Assembly (NCBI GenBank): GCA_958496175.1
Contig: OY292276.1
Location: 38,088,449-38,152,448, forward strand
Reading direction: 5' to 3'
Source: Sisyra terminalis
Taxonomy: Eukaryota > Arthropoda > Insecta > Neuroptera > Sisyridae
DNA length: 64,000 nt
The notes under the pieces are model-generated. The model had not been told where the DNA came from. It searched no databases and saw nothing but the letters and a program-made list of their open reading frames with translations. Positions 27,401 through 38,675 of this stretch are shown here, piece by piece; position 1 is the first letter of the stretch; each line of letters opens with the position of its first letter. The position numbers and the translations under genes were made by a program.

Positions 27401-30400
27401 TTTCCTTGGAAGTATTTTATTTTTTTTTTTTGGTTGAATATTTGAAATATATAGGAGTTTTTAACCCTAGCATACGTTGATTCTTTTTTTAAATTAATGA
27501 ATAATTGATTCTTTGTTCAGATTTATAATAATATATATGACAGTATCTAATTAACGCAATGTAATCGAAAACTGCATTAATGGTAAAATCAAAATGAGCC
27601 ATAACAACGGCAAAATATATTATTAGGGACACGGAAAGTAATGTCAATGAATTCAGTATTCCATATGAATATACCAATAGTGGGTCTACTGTGTTTTGTA
27701 TTGGCTACTTTAAATCTTTTTTTAACATTAATGTATGAAAATACAGTCGTAGGTAGCTCAATTTTTAGGAACACAGTTTTTTTATTATTGTTTCTAGAAA
27801 ACATACTTCATCCTTGTATGTATGGATCCTAAATTTGAAAAGATGATCTTAAAGTAGATGTTTTCAAAATATTTTAGTTCTAGAATCAATGGTTATCAGT
27901 TTTAATAGACCTAATGCACATTATCTAAAAATAACTTTAAATGTTTTAAAAATGTTCTTAACTAATAAAAAATATTATTTCTTAAATTTTAAAGTTAATA
28001 ATTAACTTTACTTGATAAAAATTAAGAAATAATCATTTAAAAATGCAAAAAAAAACTTTAAATTCATAATGCCTAAAACCAGCTCCTATTAGTCTAGCAT
28101 TAAATTGACGCCACAATACGAAATTTCAAAATTCCATGGGTGTTTTCCAACGGCAAATGTACTTAACACAAAAGGAAAGGTTTAAACATTATGTTAACGA
28201 TTTCAACCATTTACAATTTACACAACCTCTATTACGAAAGAAAAAATTGATAGTAATTTTTAGGGTACAAAAATGTTTTTCATGGTAAACGATTGTAAAA
28301 AATGTCAATAATTGTGTAATTTATTACTGTTTCTATGGTAACCGTTGAATGATCTCTTAATATCTTGGTTCCAATACGCGTACTAATGCGTACTGTGACG
28401 TCATAGAAAACTCCTAAGCACACTTATCGTTTTCGGACTCTCATTTGCTCATTAAAATTAAAACTTTTCTTTTTCGGCCAAAATAAAAAGTTTTCGTAAC
28501 TAAAAATTGTTTTTCCTCTTATTAATAATGTCTTTTGTCGATGTAAAAAAATTAAATTAAAATGTGCATATAATCTATTATCAATGTTTGTACCTACACT
28601 TAGTAACTGCTTGAGAAAAACTAGATTACTGCTTTTGATAATTGCTGAACCTCGATATTTGCAATATTTATTATTTTTTTTATTTTTCAGTTGAATATGT
28701 TACTAACTTGGAAAAATTCAGACCTTGATTCAAATGATATTTCAACTTTAAACAAATTCTTACTGTTTTTCATTCCACGTTGTTACCATGAACGCACCGA
28801 TATGTTCAAGTACTACGTAGAACTTTTAAGAAACATAATCGAAATATGGAAAACTCACATACATATTTCAAACGAATTACTATCATATGTATCAGCCACA
28901 CATCCTGAAAATGAAATTCGTTTGATCGAATTACAACTTTTAACCGGAAATATTTTATTGTCCAATAATATTTGTATATGGACGGATTCCAGTAAAGAAA
29001 AATTTAATGATTCTTTACTTACCTATTTAAAACATTCTGAGCGACGAGTTTATAATTTAGCTGCGGAATTACTTGCAAGAGTCTTATGTTTTATCTCAGA
29101 AAATTGTGGACTACCAAATATAGATAATAAATTGTTTAAGAATTCCCGATATATGATCGAAAATCTTCCCGGAGCAACTAAAGAAGATAAATTTTATCAT
29201 ATCGTGAATGTGATAAATCAGCTATATCCTGAATTTATTGATTCTATTCTTTTAAATATAGTTTTCATGTTTTTCAAAAAAGTATCTGGAAAATTCAAAG
29301 TTATTTCTTTGAAAGTTATGGTTTCTCGTTTGTTTGAATTTTATGAAAAGTTGGAAACATTTGTAACTGTTACGTTTTTTGATGAATTAATCGGAGAACC
29401 TGAAATAGAAGTGCAGTTATTAATGTTGCAACTATTTCATAAATTACTACCGAAACTATCATTGGCGTTAATTACAAACGTAATAGAGAAACTATTACAT
29501 TTTAAATTACAAAAGCATGCCAATTGTCGTAAAGTCATTTATGATATAAGCATAGATTTGATTAAAAAATATCAACATAATAATAGTGAAATGGAGCAAA
29601 AATTAATTTCACTTAGTCAACAAATACTACTCAGTGGCTTAAACGACCCAGATGAAGAAATTGTTAATAAAATACACAAATTTTGGATTGGAATTACCGA
29701 AAACTGTATTGAAACAAAGAAGAACTTTTTAAAACTTTCAAAGGATATGTACTGCAATGATTTTGAAAGTTCATTTTTAGGAAATTGTTTATACTTTTTA
29801 TTGGAAACTACTGAAAACTCTGCAGATTTCAATGGCAAACTATTTGAAAATGCTTTAATTGATTGTCCTTTTGTCGATCATAAAATTACAGTCAATTGGC
29901 GTGTGCCTACTTTATCAGTAATTCCTCTTTTTGCTGAAAGCGTAGCTAGCCAAGTTAGCCAAATGAGGCTATCGCAAAATATTCCTTTTAGTAATTTACA
30001 TCCCTTATTACAAGCCTCGCAAACTCAACAAAAATTAAACAAAAACTTTATTGAAAATGACGAAGAACAAATAGTTGCAACCACTAGCCTTCATACTTTC
30101 GACAACTTTAAGAAACCGTTTAGCGTTAAACGAAGATTTTTACGTAATAAAGCCACCATTACCAAATCGGTAATTACTTCAGTTCGAAAAAATATTGAAC
30201 GAGAAAAAAGTATACTTGAAGACACCCAAAAAAGAAAGCACTTAGATGTAAAGTTATCTAAAAGTTACCGAATTGGTGATTTTCCTGACGTAGAAATTAG
30301 TCATCAATCAGTGATAAAATCTTTGCAAGCTTTAATAAAGGTATATTTTTTACTTCTGTTTTATATAAAGGTTTTACTTCGTTAATGTTTTTGAAAAAAT

Positions 30401-33400
30401 AGGACAATTTTTTTTATATTTTGCACTTTTAAGAGTAGGTATGGCTAGATTGGTATAATAAATGGCATATATGTTATCTACTTTAAGATATAGCAAAAAA
30501 AAAAATGCTCAAGTCCCTTGAATGGCTTGTTTGCTTTATGGTGTAACATTGAATTTTGTAAATCTATCAGATAAGACGTTAAGTAAAACCTAGAAGTTCA
30601 ACTAGAGCAAATGTTTTTGTCTATGAGTCTTTATCCTTCGAGTCTCTACATAATGGTTTGTAAAAGAGAATACTTTGGATCACGCTACATGAGACTCAAG
30701 TTTTCCTACTTACGTTTTCAATAATCGCTATTTTTGTAATGTATGCTTCCATATTTCAAATCGTTCTTGACAATGCATAGTAATCTAAGCATACATACAT
30801 ATATTCTGTAACGTAGCGTGGGGGTGCAGAATGGGCCATGGCCTCGGGCGGCACATAAAAATGAGGCGGCATATTGATTTTGATTATTCCATAAATGAAT
30901 TTGCTTTAAGAAAAATACGAAAAGTAGATTTTTAAATAATTAAAGATTTTAACGTAGTTTATTTTTTACTAACTTTCTTGATTAATGATGAAAATAGGGG
31001 ACGGCAAATTTCCCTTTTCTCTGGGGCGGCGAAATGGCACGCTATGCCCCTGATGCCATTAGATACTTAGACACTACAACGGACTTACATATATTTCAAA
31101 TGGCTTGAGTTTATATCTTAAAGACTTAAATGAGAAAAAAATTGTCCTATTTTTAAAACGTTAATTTCTTTTCTTTGCACTTATACAGATGCTTATATAA
31201 TTTTTTATTATTATAGAGAGATCCTGTAGTAGCACAATTTTTTTATGTATCCACTTTTGAAGGACTAGTTCAGAAGGATTCAACAACCGATTGTGAATTT
31301 CTTTCGTCCGTTAGTGAAACATTTAATAGCATATTAAAATCATCGATTCAGCTAACAAAGCCAATTGTAGAAACAATATTTAGTCTATCTTTGAAATATC
31401 AGCCACTTTTAAATCTTCATACTGATGTTATAGTTACTACAAGTCAACAAAGTTATTCACTACCCGCAGGATGTTTATTGCTTGAAAATAAAATATTTCA
31501 CGGTTTTGATGAAACTGAACCTTCAAGCAAAAGATCTACTAATTTTTTATTGACCGAACATAATCATTGGTTAAAATTAGCTGAGTAAGCTTTTATAATG
31601 GGTTGTCTCATGAATATCGTCCTTTTCTTATATTAAATGAATACACAATATGTACTGTTTATATATGATTTATTTTAGTATACATATAAGACCTTTTTAC
31701 CCTATTATCTTCTTCCACCTCCCAGGAAACCTTAATATGCTTTCTTCCCAAATTTAAAATTTTGGACTAATAATAATCCTGAAGATACAATTTTCAACAT
31801 GATAGCGAGAAGAAAAAAGCTCACACAATTTGATTGGAAGGTTTTTCCGCATTTTGGATACTCATCATATCTAGCCCCATATAACTAATACTTCTTTCTG
31901 TTCTTAAAAAAATTTCTTCTCGATAAGTACTTTAAATTCATCAGCGAAATAAAATCGTACCTCTATGATTATTTGTTCTTTAAAACACAAAAATTTGGAA
32001 AAGAAGGCTTAATGAGGCTTTCTGAAAGATGAAAGATGATAAAAGCAAAAGTGTTCTTCTATTACAAAAAAAAAAAACATTACTTAATCATTGTATATTC
32101 ATTTCATATTAGAAAATGGAAGGAACTTTATAGGAAAACCTAATATTATGTCATTATATTAGTCAACTTATTCGTCTTATCTATTTTTAAAATTTTTAGA
32201 CTTTACCGTGAAATGTCTGAATTTGATGTAGTAAATGAAATATTTAGTGAAAAAATTGGACAGACGGCTATTAATAAGGCAGTAACTTCTGAGCGACATG
32301 GTAAATGGAAAAAAGCATTGGATATATATGAAGAAAGTTTAAAAAGTGGTTCGACCACTTCTAAAGCATTTAAGCAGTTTTGTTTCGAAGCATCACTTAA
32401 CTGTTTTTCGCAAATGTCTGATTGGGACTCAGTCATGGAAAATACAAATAATTTGATTGATTCTGATTTAGAATTGCTTTGGAAAGACGAGTGGCATCGA
32501 GACAAATTGATGCCATGGGTAATTCGAACTCATGTACACAAAATGCTGTTTTCTGATAATATCGATGACAATTTATTGGCCCGTCTTAATCAATGGAATG
32601 ATAATAAAGAACGATCTCCGTATATAAATTATAGTTTATCAAAGGAACTGATTCTATTATATATATTTCAAGATAAATTTGAGCAAGTTAACACCGTGTT
32701 AGAACTTCTGGAAACTCTTTACCTAAATGAATGGTCAATCATGAGTAAAGAACTTACAAAATCAAAATTGAAGAGCTTACAAAATTTAAAAATTTATCGA
32801 GACATCAAAGACTTCCTTGCAATCAAAAACCATTTGAACAATGTAAATTATGAGGAAAACGTCCTCCAAATTTTCGACATGTGGCAAAATATTTCAAATA
32901 GTAGATGCGATTCGTTACGACAGTGGGAAAGTAAAGTTTTGTATCGTAATTTCTTTGCTAGAAATTTACTAACATACGTGAAAGCCAATAATTGGGAGTC
33001 GTCTGAAATTCAGCTATCCTATGATCGAACGATGAAACAAATGCTCTTTGAATTTACTGATTTTGCGTTGAAGGGATCTAATTTCCATATAGCTAGAAAA
33101 TATATCAAAAAAATAGAAAACATACCAGGACCAATAACAGATTTAGAAAAAATAAAAATTAATCTGACAAAGAGTAAATTATTACACATGAAAGTTGATG
33201 ATGCTCAAACGGAAGATTATGTGTATTCCTACCTGACGGAAGCATGGAAATTACTAAGTAAGTTATCAAAATTATACTGTAAACCTAGGCTGAAAATATT
33301 GGTAACAAACAGCAAAACCTTGGAGTTTTGTTAAACATTATTTGAATATTGTTATCTATATCTTTATCAATCTTTGAATTTTCGTGACGCTTATATTCTT

Positions 33401-36400
33401 CGTAAAAAATATAAAATGTAAAAAATGTACTTTGTTTATCATGTAATATTGAATAATTGAAAATAGTAAAAGTATTAGCTTTTAGCTATACTTGTCTACA
33501 CCGAGACCAATATCTCAGTCCTATGGTTTTTCAATAATAATCATGAATTTATATAAAATAAAAAATGTGAATACGAATATTTCTATTTTTTCTTTTCTAG
33601 AAAAAGTGTATGTTCTGCAGGAAAATTCTGTAGACAATTTTCTCATTAAGATTTCTAGTTTGCAACACGAGCACAAATTATTAAATAATTTTGCGAACTT
33701 CATTAATGTTTGTTCTCCGACAAATGCGGATAAAGTTCAAGGATTTCTAAACTTTAATGTTAATTCGGCTCGTGGTGAAATTTTGCAAAAAATTGTTATC
33801 CTTTGTGAAGAACAATACGCCCACAACAATTCCATTCAAAACCAAAATATTCTTTCGGACGCCTATATAAAAATCGCTTCGTACTGTCGCAATATTGATA
33901 CTCCAGATAAAACAATTTTAACTAATTTTATTCAAAGTATAATGCGATGCATGTTCTTAAACTCGAGGACTGCTCATTACATGTTTCCTTGTTTATTACA
34001 AAAAGAAGAAATTTTATTTGATGAGGAACTGAGGTCGTGTTTTCTGCTTGAAGTATTTCGGTAATTAAATAGTAACTGTCAACAAATTTATGTATGTTTT
34101 TTTATTTTTCAGAGTTCTCGTGTTCCTACTTGGATGTTTCTTACTTGGATTCCTCAACTATTAGCAATTTTAAACAGCAATTGGTTTGAAGTCATTAAAG
34201 ATATCATACTTAAAGTTGCAACCACTTATCCTAATGCCATGATTTTTTCATATCGATTGAGTAAAGAAAAAATGAATATTAATAATAACATTGCAGAATT
34301 TATTAGAACGTTAGTCCATGTATAAAATAATCTTTAATAGATTTCTTATTTTTTATTTTTCATACAGTTTAGATGAACTGATGCCCAACTCAGAAATAGA
34401 CAAATTTTTAAAAGCATTATTTTACGCAAATGTCCCAGAAACAATTTTCAAATTTTATTTGAATATGTTTACTAAAATATTAGATATTGATCAAATGAAA
34501 ATTGCTTGGGCAGATTTAAAAAAAGTTTTACTTTCTTCGAATGATATCGATTTATATGGTTCCCAACATAAAGAATATGAATCCAGTATGAATGAAATTG
34601 ATAATTTAATCAGTCGTAAGCTAAAAAAATAACACTTAAAATCAGAAAAACCTAAAAAAATACTGTTTTTAGAAAACACTTTTGATGTTGCTGTTATAAA
34701 ACAACATATTCAAGATATTTACAATAAATTTGATAAAAATGTAGGAGAAAAACGTTTAGCTGATTATAGTCCTTGGTTAGTGGATTATCAAAATCAAAAA
34801 CATGCAAATCAGATTGAAATTCCTGGCCAATATATTCGGAAATTTGTCAAACCAGTGCCTCAGCATCATATTACCATTTATAAATTTAAAAATAAAGTAA
34901 GTTTATCTTTTTTCTTTGGTAGAAAACTTCAATGTCGGGTACAGATTGATCTGAAGCGCATGCTGTCGCAAAAATGCAACAGTATGTAAGCTTCAACTAA
35001 GTAACTTATTTATTAAATTTTTTTTTCAAAACCTTAGATTACTGTTCTAAAATCATTGAGAAAACCAGTTAAGCTAACAATCATTGGAAATGATGGAATT
35101 GAATATCCATTTTTGTTGAAATTCGGCGAAGACTTACGCCAAGATGAACGAATTCAGCAAATTTTCTCGCTTATGAATGAAATTTTAAAAAATGCATCAA
35201 CTAATAACAAGCAAATGAAACTTGAAACATACCAAGTAGTATCTTTGACCAGCCGATTAGGACTTGTGGAATGGCTGAATGAAACGAAAACTTTATATGA
35301 TTTTGGTTTTCATGATACTCTGGAAAAAATGGCCAAGGCACAATTGAATTATATGAATTGGTTGCTTGACGCCAAAGGTGGAAAAATTTTAAATGCTGAC
35401 ACGTATTATAAAGCTTATGAGTTTTATAATAAAAACCAAGTCATTGCCAAGTATCGAGAGCTGAGTCAGTATATTCCAGAAAATACGTTAAGGTTGTTTA
35501 ACTTAGTAGTAATTTTAATTAAAATAAAATCCCAGGTGATTGGAACAATTTTGTCCAAGTGATCGTGAGTTTCATCTGAAAGTTTTGACTTTCTCATTTC
35601 TTAGTTTAGAACAATGTAATTGTAGCTTATTCTATTAAGCTCAATAAAAGTATTTTTCAAAACCTTTTCTGAGTACAAAATCTGATTTCTTACACAAATT
35701 TGTTCCACTTGACTATCGGAGATTTTTCTATCTAAATTTCATTAAAAAAAATATACAAAAATAAAGTCCAGTCTATAAAAATTACCTGAATTTCTTTGGA
35801 GTTATAATATCTATTATTTCAAGGAGATTTTAAATTCTAAACTTAAATTGTTGTTTTAAAAATGATGGGGATATCCGACTGCCAAATAAAAAGATTTTTA
35901 CTTTGTAATCTGGTCCGTATCAAAAAAATTTACATAGGAATCCATGTAGATTCCTGTTTAATTCTTATGTGGTTTCTCATGTGAATTACTATAGAATATC
36001 AAATTTTTTCCACATGGATTTTCACAGTAGTTTCCCATAAAAAGTTATAAAACACTGAAAATTACTTACCAGAAATTAATTTTAGTTATTTTGTCATATA
36101 TTTATTTATTTTCACATATTTTGTTACGGAATGTGAAGTTAAGTTTGTCCTCCAATGTTAATTAAACGATTTAATGTCACAAAGAACACTGTCGTTTTCC
36201 ACCTTCATCAAAGATATCTTGCCTTTCGTAAAAATTAAAAACATATTTAAAACAATGAAGAATAGTACAAAACGGTTTCCAATGCAAACGTTTCCTTTAA
36301 AATTATGTAAGTATATGCAAGTTAATGGCATCGATGGAAAAAATTAAACTTTAGAGCATAATATCTTACCATTTTGGGTGAACAGATAGCAGAAATATCT

Positions 36401-37564
36401 AAATTTTAATTTTAAAATAGATTTATGTTTTTTTGTTGTCCGCTAATTGAAAATATTGTCTCTAGCTCACCCTTACTGTCTTTATTGAATTATCCATATA
36501 AATCTACATAAATGGGGCTTCCCACGTAAATCTATATAGATTAATGTGGATTTTTTTGATAGGGATGGTATAAAAAGATATTTTAAAGTTCTTTCAAAAA
36601 TTGGAAAAGGTTATTTCTTCTACTTTTTGTATGAATTTTACTAGGCCTGATATTTATATTTTTGAAATTTCATTTGCATTATTTTATATTTTTGTCTATT
36701 CATAGTTCCTTTTGTGGTATATTTCTATGAATTACAGTCTAAATGCATTTTTTTTATTACTCTCTGATAGTCTGTATCTGTGATTATATTTAACAATGTT
36801 TCTAATACGGATTTGTCTAATTATTTTCTTATTTCAGGTTAAAATTCATTAATTTATCAGTAACACCCAATGATTTCTTTTCAATGCGTGTACAATTTTC
36901 TCAAACCCTCGCAGTATTGAATGTATCGCATTGGATTCTGGGAATTGGAGATCGGCATTTAGAAAATTTTCTCATATCCTTAAAAACAGGACGTCTAATC
37001 GCCATAGATTTTGGTTATGCTTTTGATATCGCCATAGAATCTTTGTTTATTCCAGAAATTGTCCCTTTTCGCCTGACACCGCAAATACTGAATGTCTTAG
37101 CTCCATTGAACGAATTGGGATACCTTAGACCAACAATGGTGCAATGTTTGCAACACTACCGACAAAATTTAGATCAACTTTTGTCAGTATTAGAAATATT
37201 CATTCATGAGCCGACATTAGATTGGCTTGAAATTATTCACAACCGCAGTTCTAATATCAGTGAAGTGGAAGGAAGTTCGAAAATACTCGAATGGTATCCA
37301 AAGTCAAAAATTTCTGCCGTCGAAAAAAAGCTACGCGGTGCACATCCTACAAAACTTATGATTAAAAGCTTAGAAAATAATACAGCGATAGCTAATAAAG
37401 AAAACATAATAGATATTATTAAAGGAATCGATGGTTTGGATTTAAGAAGCAACCCGAAAACCGATGATTTATCAGAGGAGCAACAAATTGAATGCTTATT
37501 AGATCAAGCCATGGACCCAAATATTCTGGGAAGAATGTTTCACGGATGGCAAGCTTGGATTTAA
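15409..37564 (+). CDS. PRKDC: DNA-dependent protein kinase catalytic subunit (DNA-PKcs)
   Basis: Fifteen exons: 15409-15541, 15599-15940, 18187-18477, 18540-20372, 22148-24308, 26018-27389, 28691-30340, 31217-31584, 32200-33257, 33601-34060, 34115-34309, 34368-34615, 34673-34896, 35038-35492, 36838-37564. They total 11517 bp, giving 3838 residues (human about 4128). This PIKK kinase joins Ku on broken DNA ends in non-homologous end joining. The N-terminal two thirds are helical HEAT-type repeats; QLFNPLLLQLIHWF in exon 5 matches the vertebrate protein. An SQ/TQ cluster (2464-2488) precedes SYRIGDFPDVEI and the FAT region. The kinase has EIPGQY, Lys3473 (FLLKFGEDLRQD), GIGDRHLENF (Asp3635, Asn3640) and IDFG (Asp3654). 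The FATC end reads DQAMDPNILGR...GWQAWI, diagnostic of DNA-PKcs rather than ATM, ATR or mTOR. The donor of exon 14 (GTTGTT) is weak but fits phase and homology. AATAAA lies at 37605. Confidence 0.96.
15941..18186 (+). other. Intron 2 of DNA-PKcs
   Basis: About 2.2 kb of AT-rich DNA between GTAAAC and CTATAG. A 94-codon open frame on the minus strand (17204-17488) is low-complexity Ile/Tyr/Lys/Phe and typical of chance frames here. I saw no transposon ends or RNA gene. Confidence 0.5.
20714..21398. mobile_element. Family A MITE, copy 1 (DNA-PKcs intron 4)
   Basis: Non-autonomous element of about 685 bp. The left end CCCTATCAAA is the inverse of the right end TTTGATAG. It is flanked by identical GCCA at 20710-20713 and 21399-21402, a probable 4-bp target duplication. 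Inside both ends are repeated CATGTGGTTTCC-like motifs. The central 300 bp closely matches the copy at 35915-36565. No transposase frame. The rest of the 20373-22147 intron is unassigned AT-rich DNA. Confidence 0.75.
24398..25198. mobile_element. hAT-like MITE with a second element nested inside (DNA-PKcs intron 5)
   Basis: Ends CAGAGCTTTCAAA at the left and TTTCTGAAAGCTCTG at the right form terminal inverted repeats of about 30 bp; both continue into AAGTATC/ACTTTAAAG-rich sequence. The flanking 8-mers TGTACAAA and TATATAAA agree at 6 of 8 positions, compatible with an aged 8-bp duplication. The interior has no coding capacity. A different MITE sits at 24787-24991. Confidence 0.6.
24787..24991. 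mobile_element. hAT-type MITE nested in the larger element
   Basis: A 205-bp element whose left end CAATGGTTTTTAACC and inverted right end CAGTGGTTCTTAATC are the familiar hAT-style ends found widely in animals. The flanks CTTTAAAT and CTCTAAAT match at 7 of 8, an 8-bp target duplication. It inserted into the 24398-25198 element and is therefore younger. Confidence 0.8.
27390..28690 (+). other. Intron 6 of DNA-PKcs
   Basis: About 1.3 kb between GTAAGC and TTTTTCAG; in phase 0 on both sides. It holds short overlapping open frames on both strands at 27489-27832, without recognisable similarity, and AT-rich filler. No transposon ends recognised. Confidence 0.5.
30807..31052. mobile_element. Probable degraded MITE in DNA-PKcs intron 7
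   Basis: A GC-richer island in AT-rich intron, with TAGCGTGGGGGTGC near the left end and CGCTATGCCCCTG at the right. The inverse of the right end, CAGGGGCATAGCGTG, resembles common hAT ends. The left end is imperfect and no target duplication is visible, so the boundaries are approximate. Confidence 0.45.
35915..36565. mobile_element. Family A MITE, copy 2 (DNA-PKcs intron 14)
   Basis: About 651 bp in the same orientation as copy 1. The left end CCGTATCAAAAAAAT is the inverse of the right end ATTTTTTTGATAGGG, apart from one mismatch and flanking slippage. Identical TGGT at 35911-35914 and 36566-36569 gives a 4-bp target duplication. The shared core includes TGTTACGGAAT, AAGTTTGTCCTCCA and AAAGATATCTTGCCTTT. 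It lies between the two main kinase exons. Confidence 0.75.
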
Positions 37565-37604
37565 AATATTGAAACTGAAATTGTATTTTTGTAATCTAAT
37601 TTTT

Positions 37605-37610
37605 AATAAA
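37605..37610 (+). terminator. Polyadenylation signal of DNA-PKcs
   Basis: AATAAA 41 bp after the stop codon, followed by T/G-rich sequence; the next gene starts 147 bp further on. Well placed for cleavage before the next gene. Confidence 0.6.
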
Positions 37611-37757
37611 TTTTGTTCGTAAATATGTGCTTACTGTGATTTAATACTATTAAACATTATTTAGACCCCTGTCACAATGACTAGAACAAAATTCAAGTAT
37701 TTTAACTTAAATTAACAAATAAAAAGTGCAATCAAGTTTTCTTGAAAAAAATACAGA

Positions 37758-38555
37758 ATGCATTCTTGTCATTGTTTATCTGAAAAAATCAAAGCAATTG
37801 TTAAAAAGTATGAAAGCGGAGGTAATTGTATTTGTGATAATAATTACGAGAGTTGTTTTTCTCGGAATTGTCCAACAAGTCCTTTACAAAAGTCAAATCA
37901 AAAGCCAGCATGCGACTACTGTCCCTGTTGTAATTCCAGTCCCTGCTGTGGTAGTACCTCTTGTAAAAATAGATATTTTTCTTGTTACTGTGTTAAAAAT
38001 AAATGTGTATCATTTGCAAGTGAAAATGATATAATCTATGATTGTTACACCCCATGTGCTCAATATAACTCACATAACTTGTCAAATACGAATTGTTCCT
38101 GTCTTCCTTGTGATCCTTGTAATATTTGCGATCCGTGCAGTTTCAATGAAACAAGTTATCAGAATTTACCACCCGGGCCTGGATTAAGCTTGTATTTAAA
38201 AAATAAACTATCTCGACCAAAAAGTTGTTTATCAATCAAATCCGCGAAATCTTTATGTGCCACAGAATGTTGTTGCGATTTTCCATCGGAATGTGAGCCT
38301 TGTAAGTGCCGTTGTCGCTCTATTACACCTCCACGATTATCTACTTGTGACGATTGTCCACCAATCGCATGCTATTCTCCGTGTATCAAGAAAAAATCGG
38401 AAAAAAAAAGAAATAAGAAATCTTGCAAACCTTTATTTAGTTTCTTCCAAAATCCATGCGACCCATACAATTGTTGCGATAATATCGACAAATGTGAATA
38501 CTCAACATGTTGCCAATGCTCATCAAAATCAAAATGCAAATGTTGCTATTACTAA
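37758..38555 (+). CDS. Cysteine-rich protein of unknown function, single exon
   Basis: An uninterrupted 265-codon frame starting at the first ATG, with about 48 cysteines (roughly 18%). They are arranged as CC, CxC and CxxC, including CDPCNICDPC and the end CCQCSSKSKCKCCYY. There is no signal peptide, so the protein is probably intracellular. Pro, Ser and Lys fill the rest, with a Lys-rich segment near residue 220. The frame stays open through very Cys-dense sequence, which supports a real gene. I do not recognise the family. Cys/Pro-rich intronless proteins in insects are often sperm-tail or testis proteins, and metal binding is also possible; both are inference only. It starts 194 bp after the DNA-PKcs stop and ends 120 bp before the next gene, with no AATAAA between the two. 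Confidence 0.7.
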   Translation: MHSCHCLSEKIKAIVKKYESGGNCICDNNYESCFSRNCPTSPLQKSNQKPACDYCPCCNSSPCCGSTSCKNRYFSCYCVKNKCVSFASENDIIYDCYTPCAQYNSHNLSNTNCSCLPCDPCNICDPCSFNETSYQNLPPGPGLSLYLKNKLSRPKSCLSIKSAKSLCATECCCDFPSECEPCKCRCRSITPPRLSTCDDCPPIACYSPCIKKKSEKKRNKKSCKPLFSFFQNPCDPYNCCDNIDKCEYSTCCQCSSKSKCKCCYY

Positions 38556-38675
38556 TATTTTTGTGAACTACCTTTGCGGTATACATCTAGTTTTTTCTTG
38601 AAAATAAGGTTTCAACCCTTAATTCATCAGTATTGTTTGATCAATATATTGATTTTCAACCGCGAAAACGAAACC

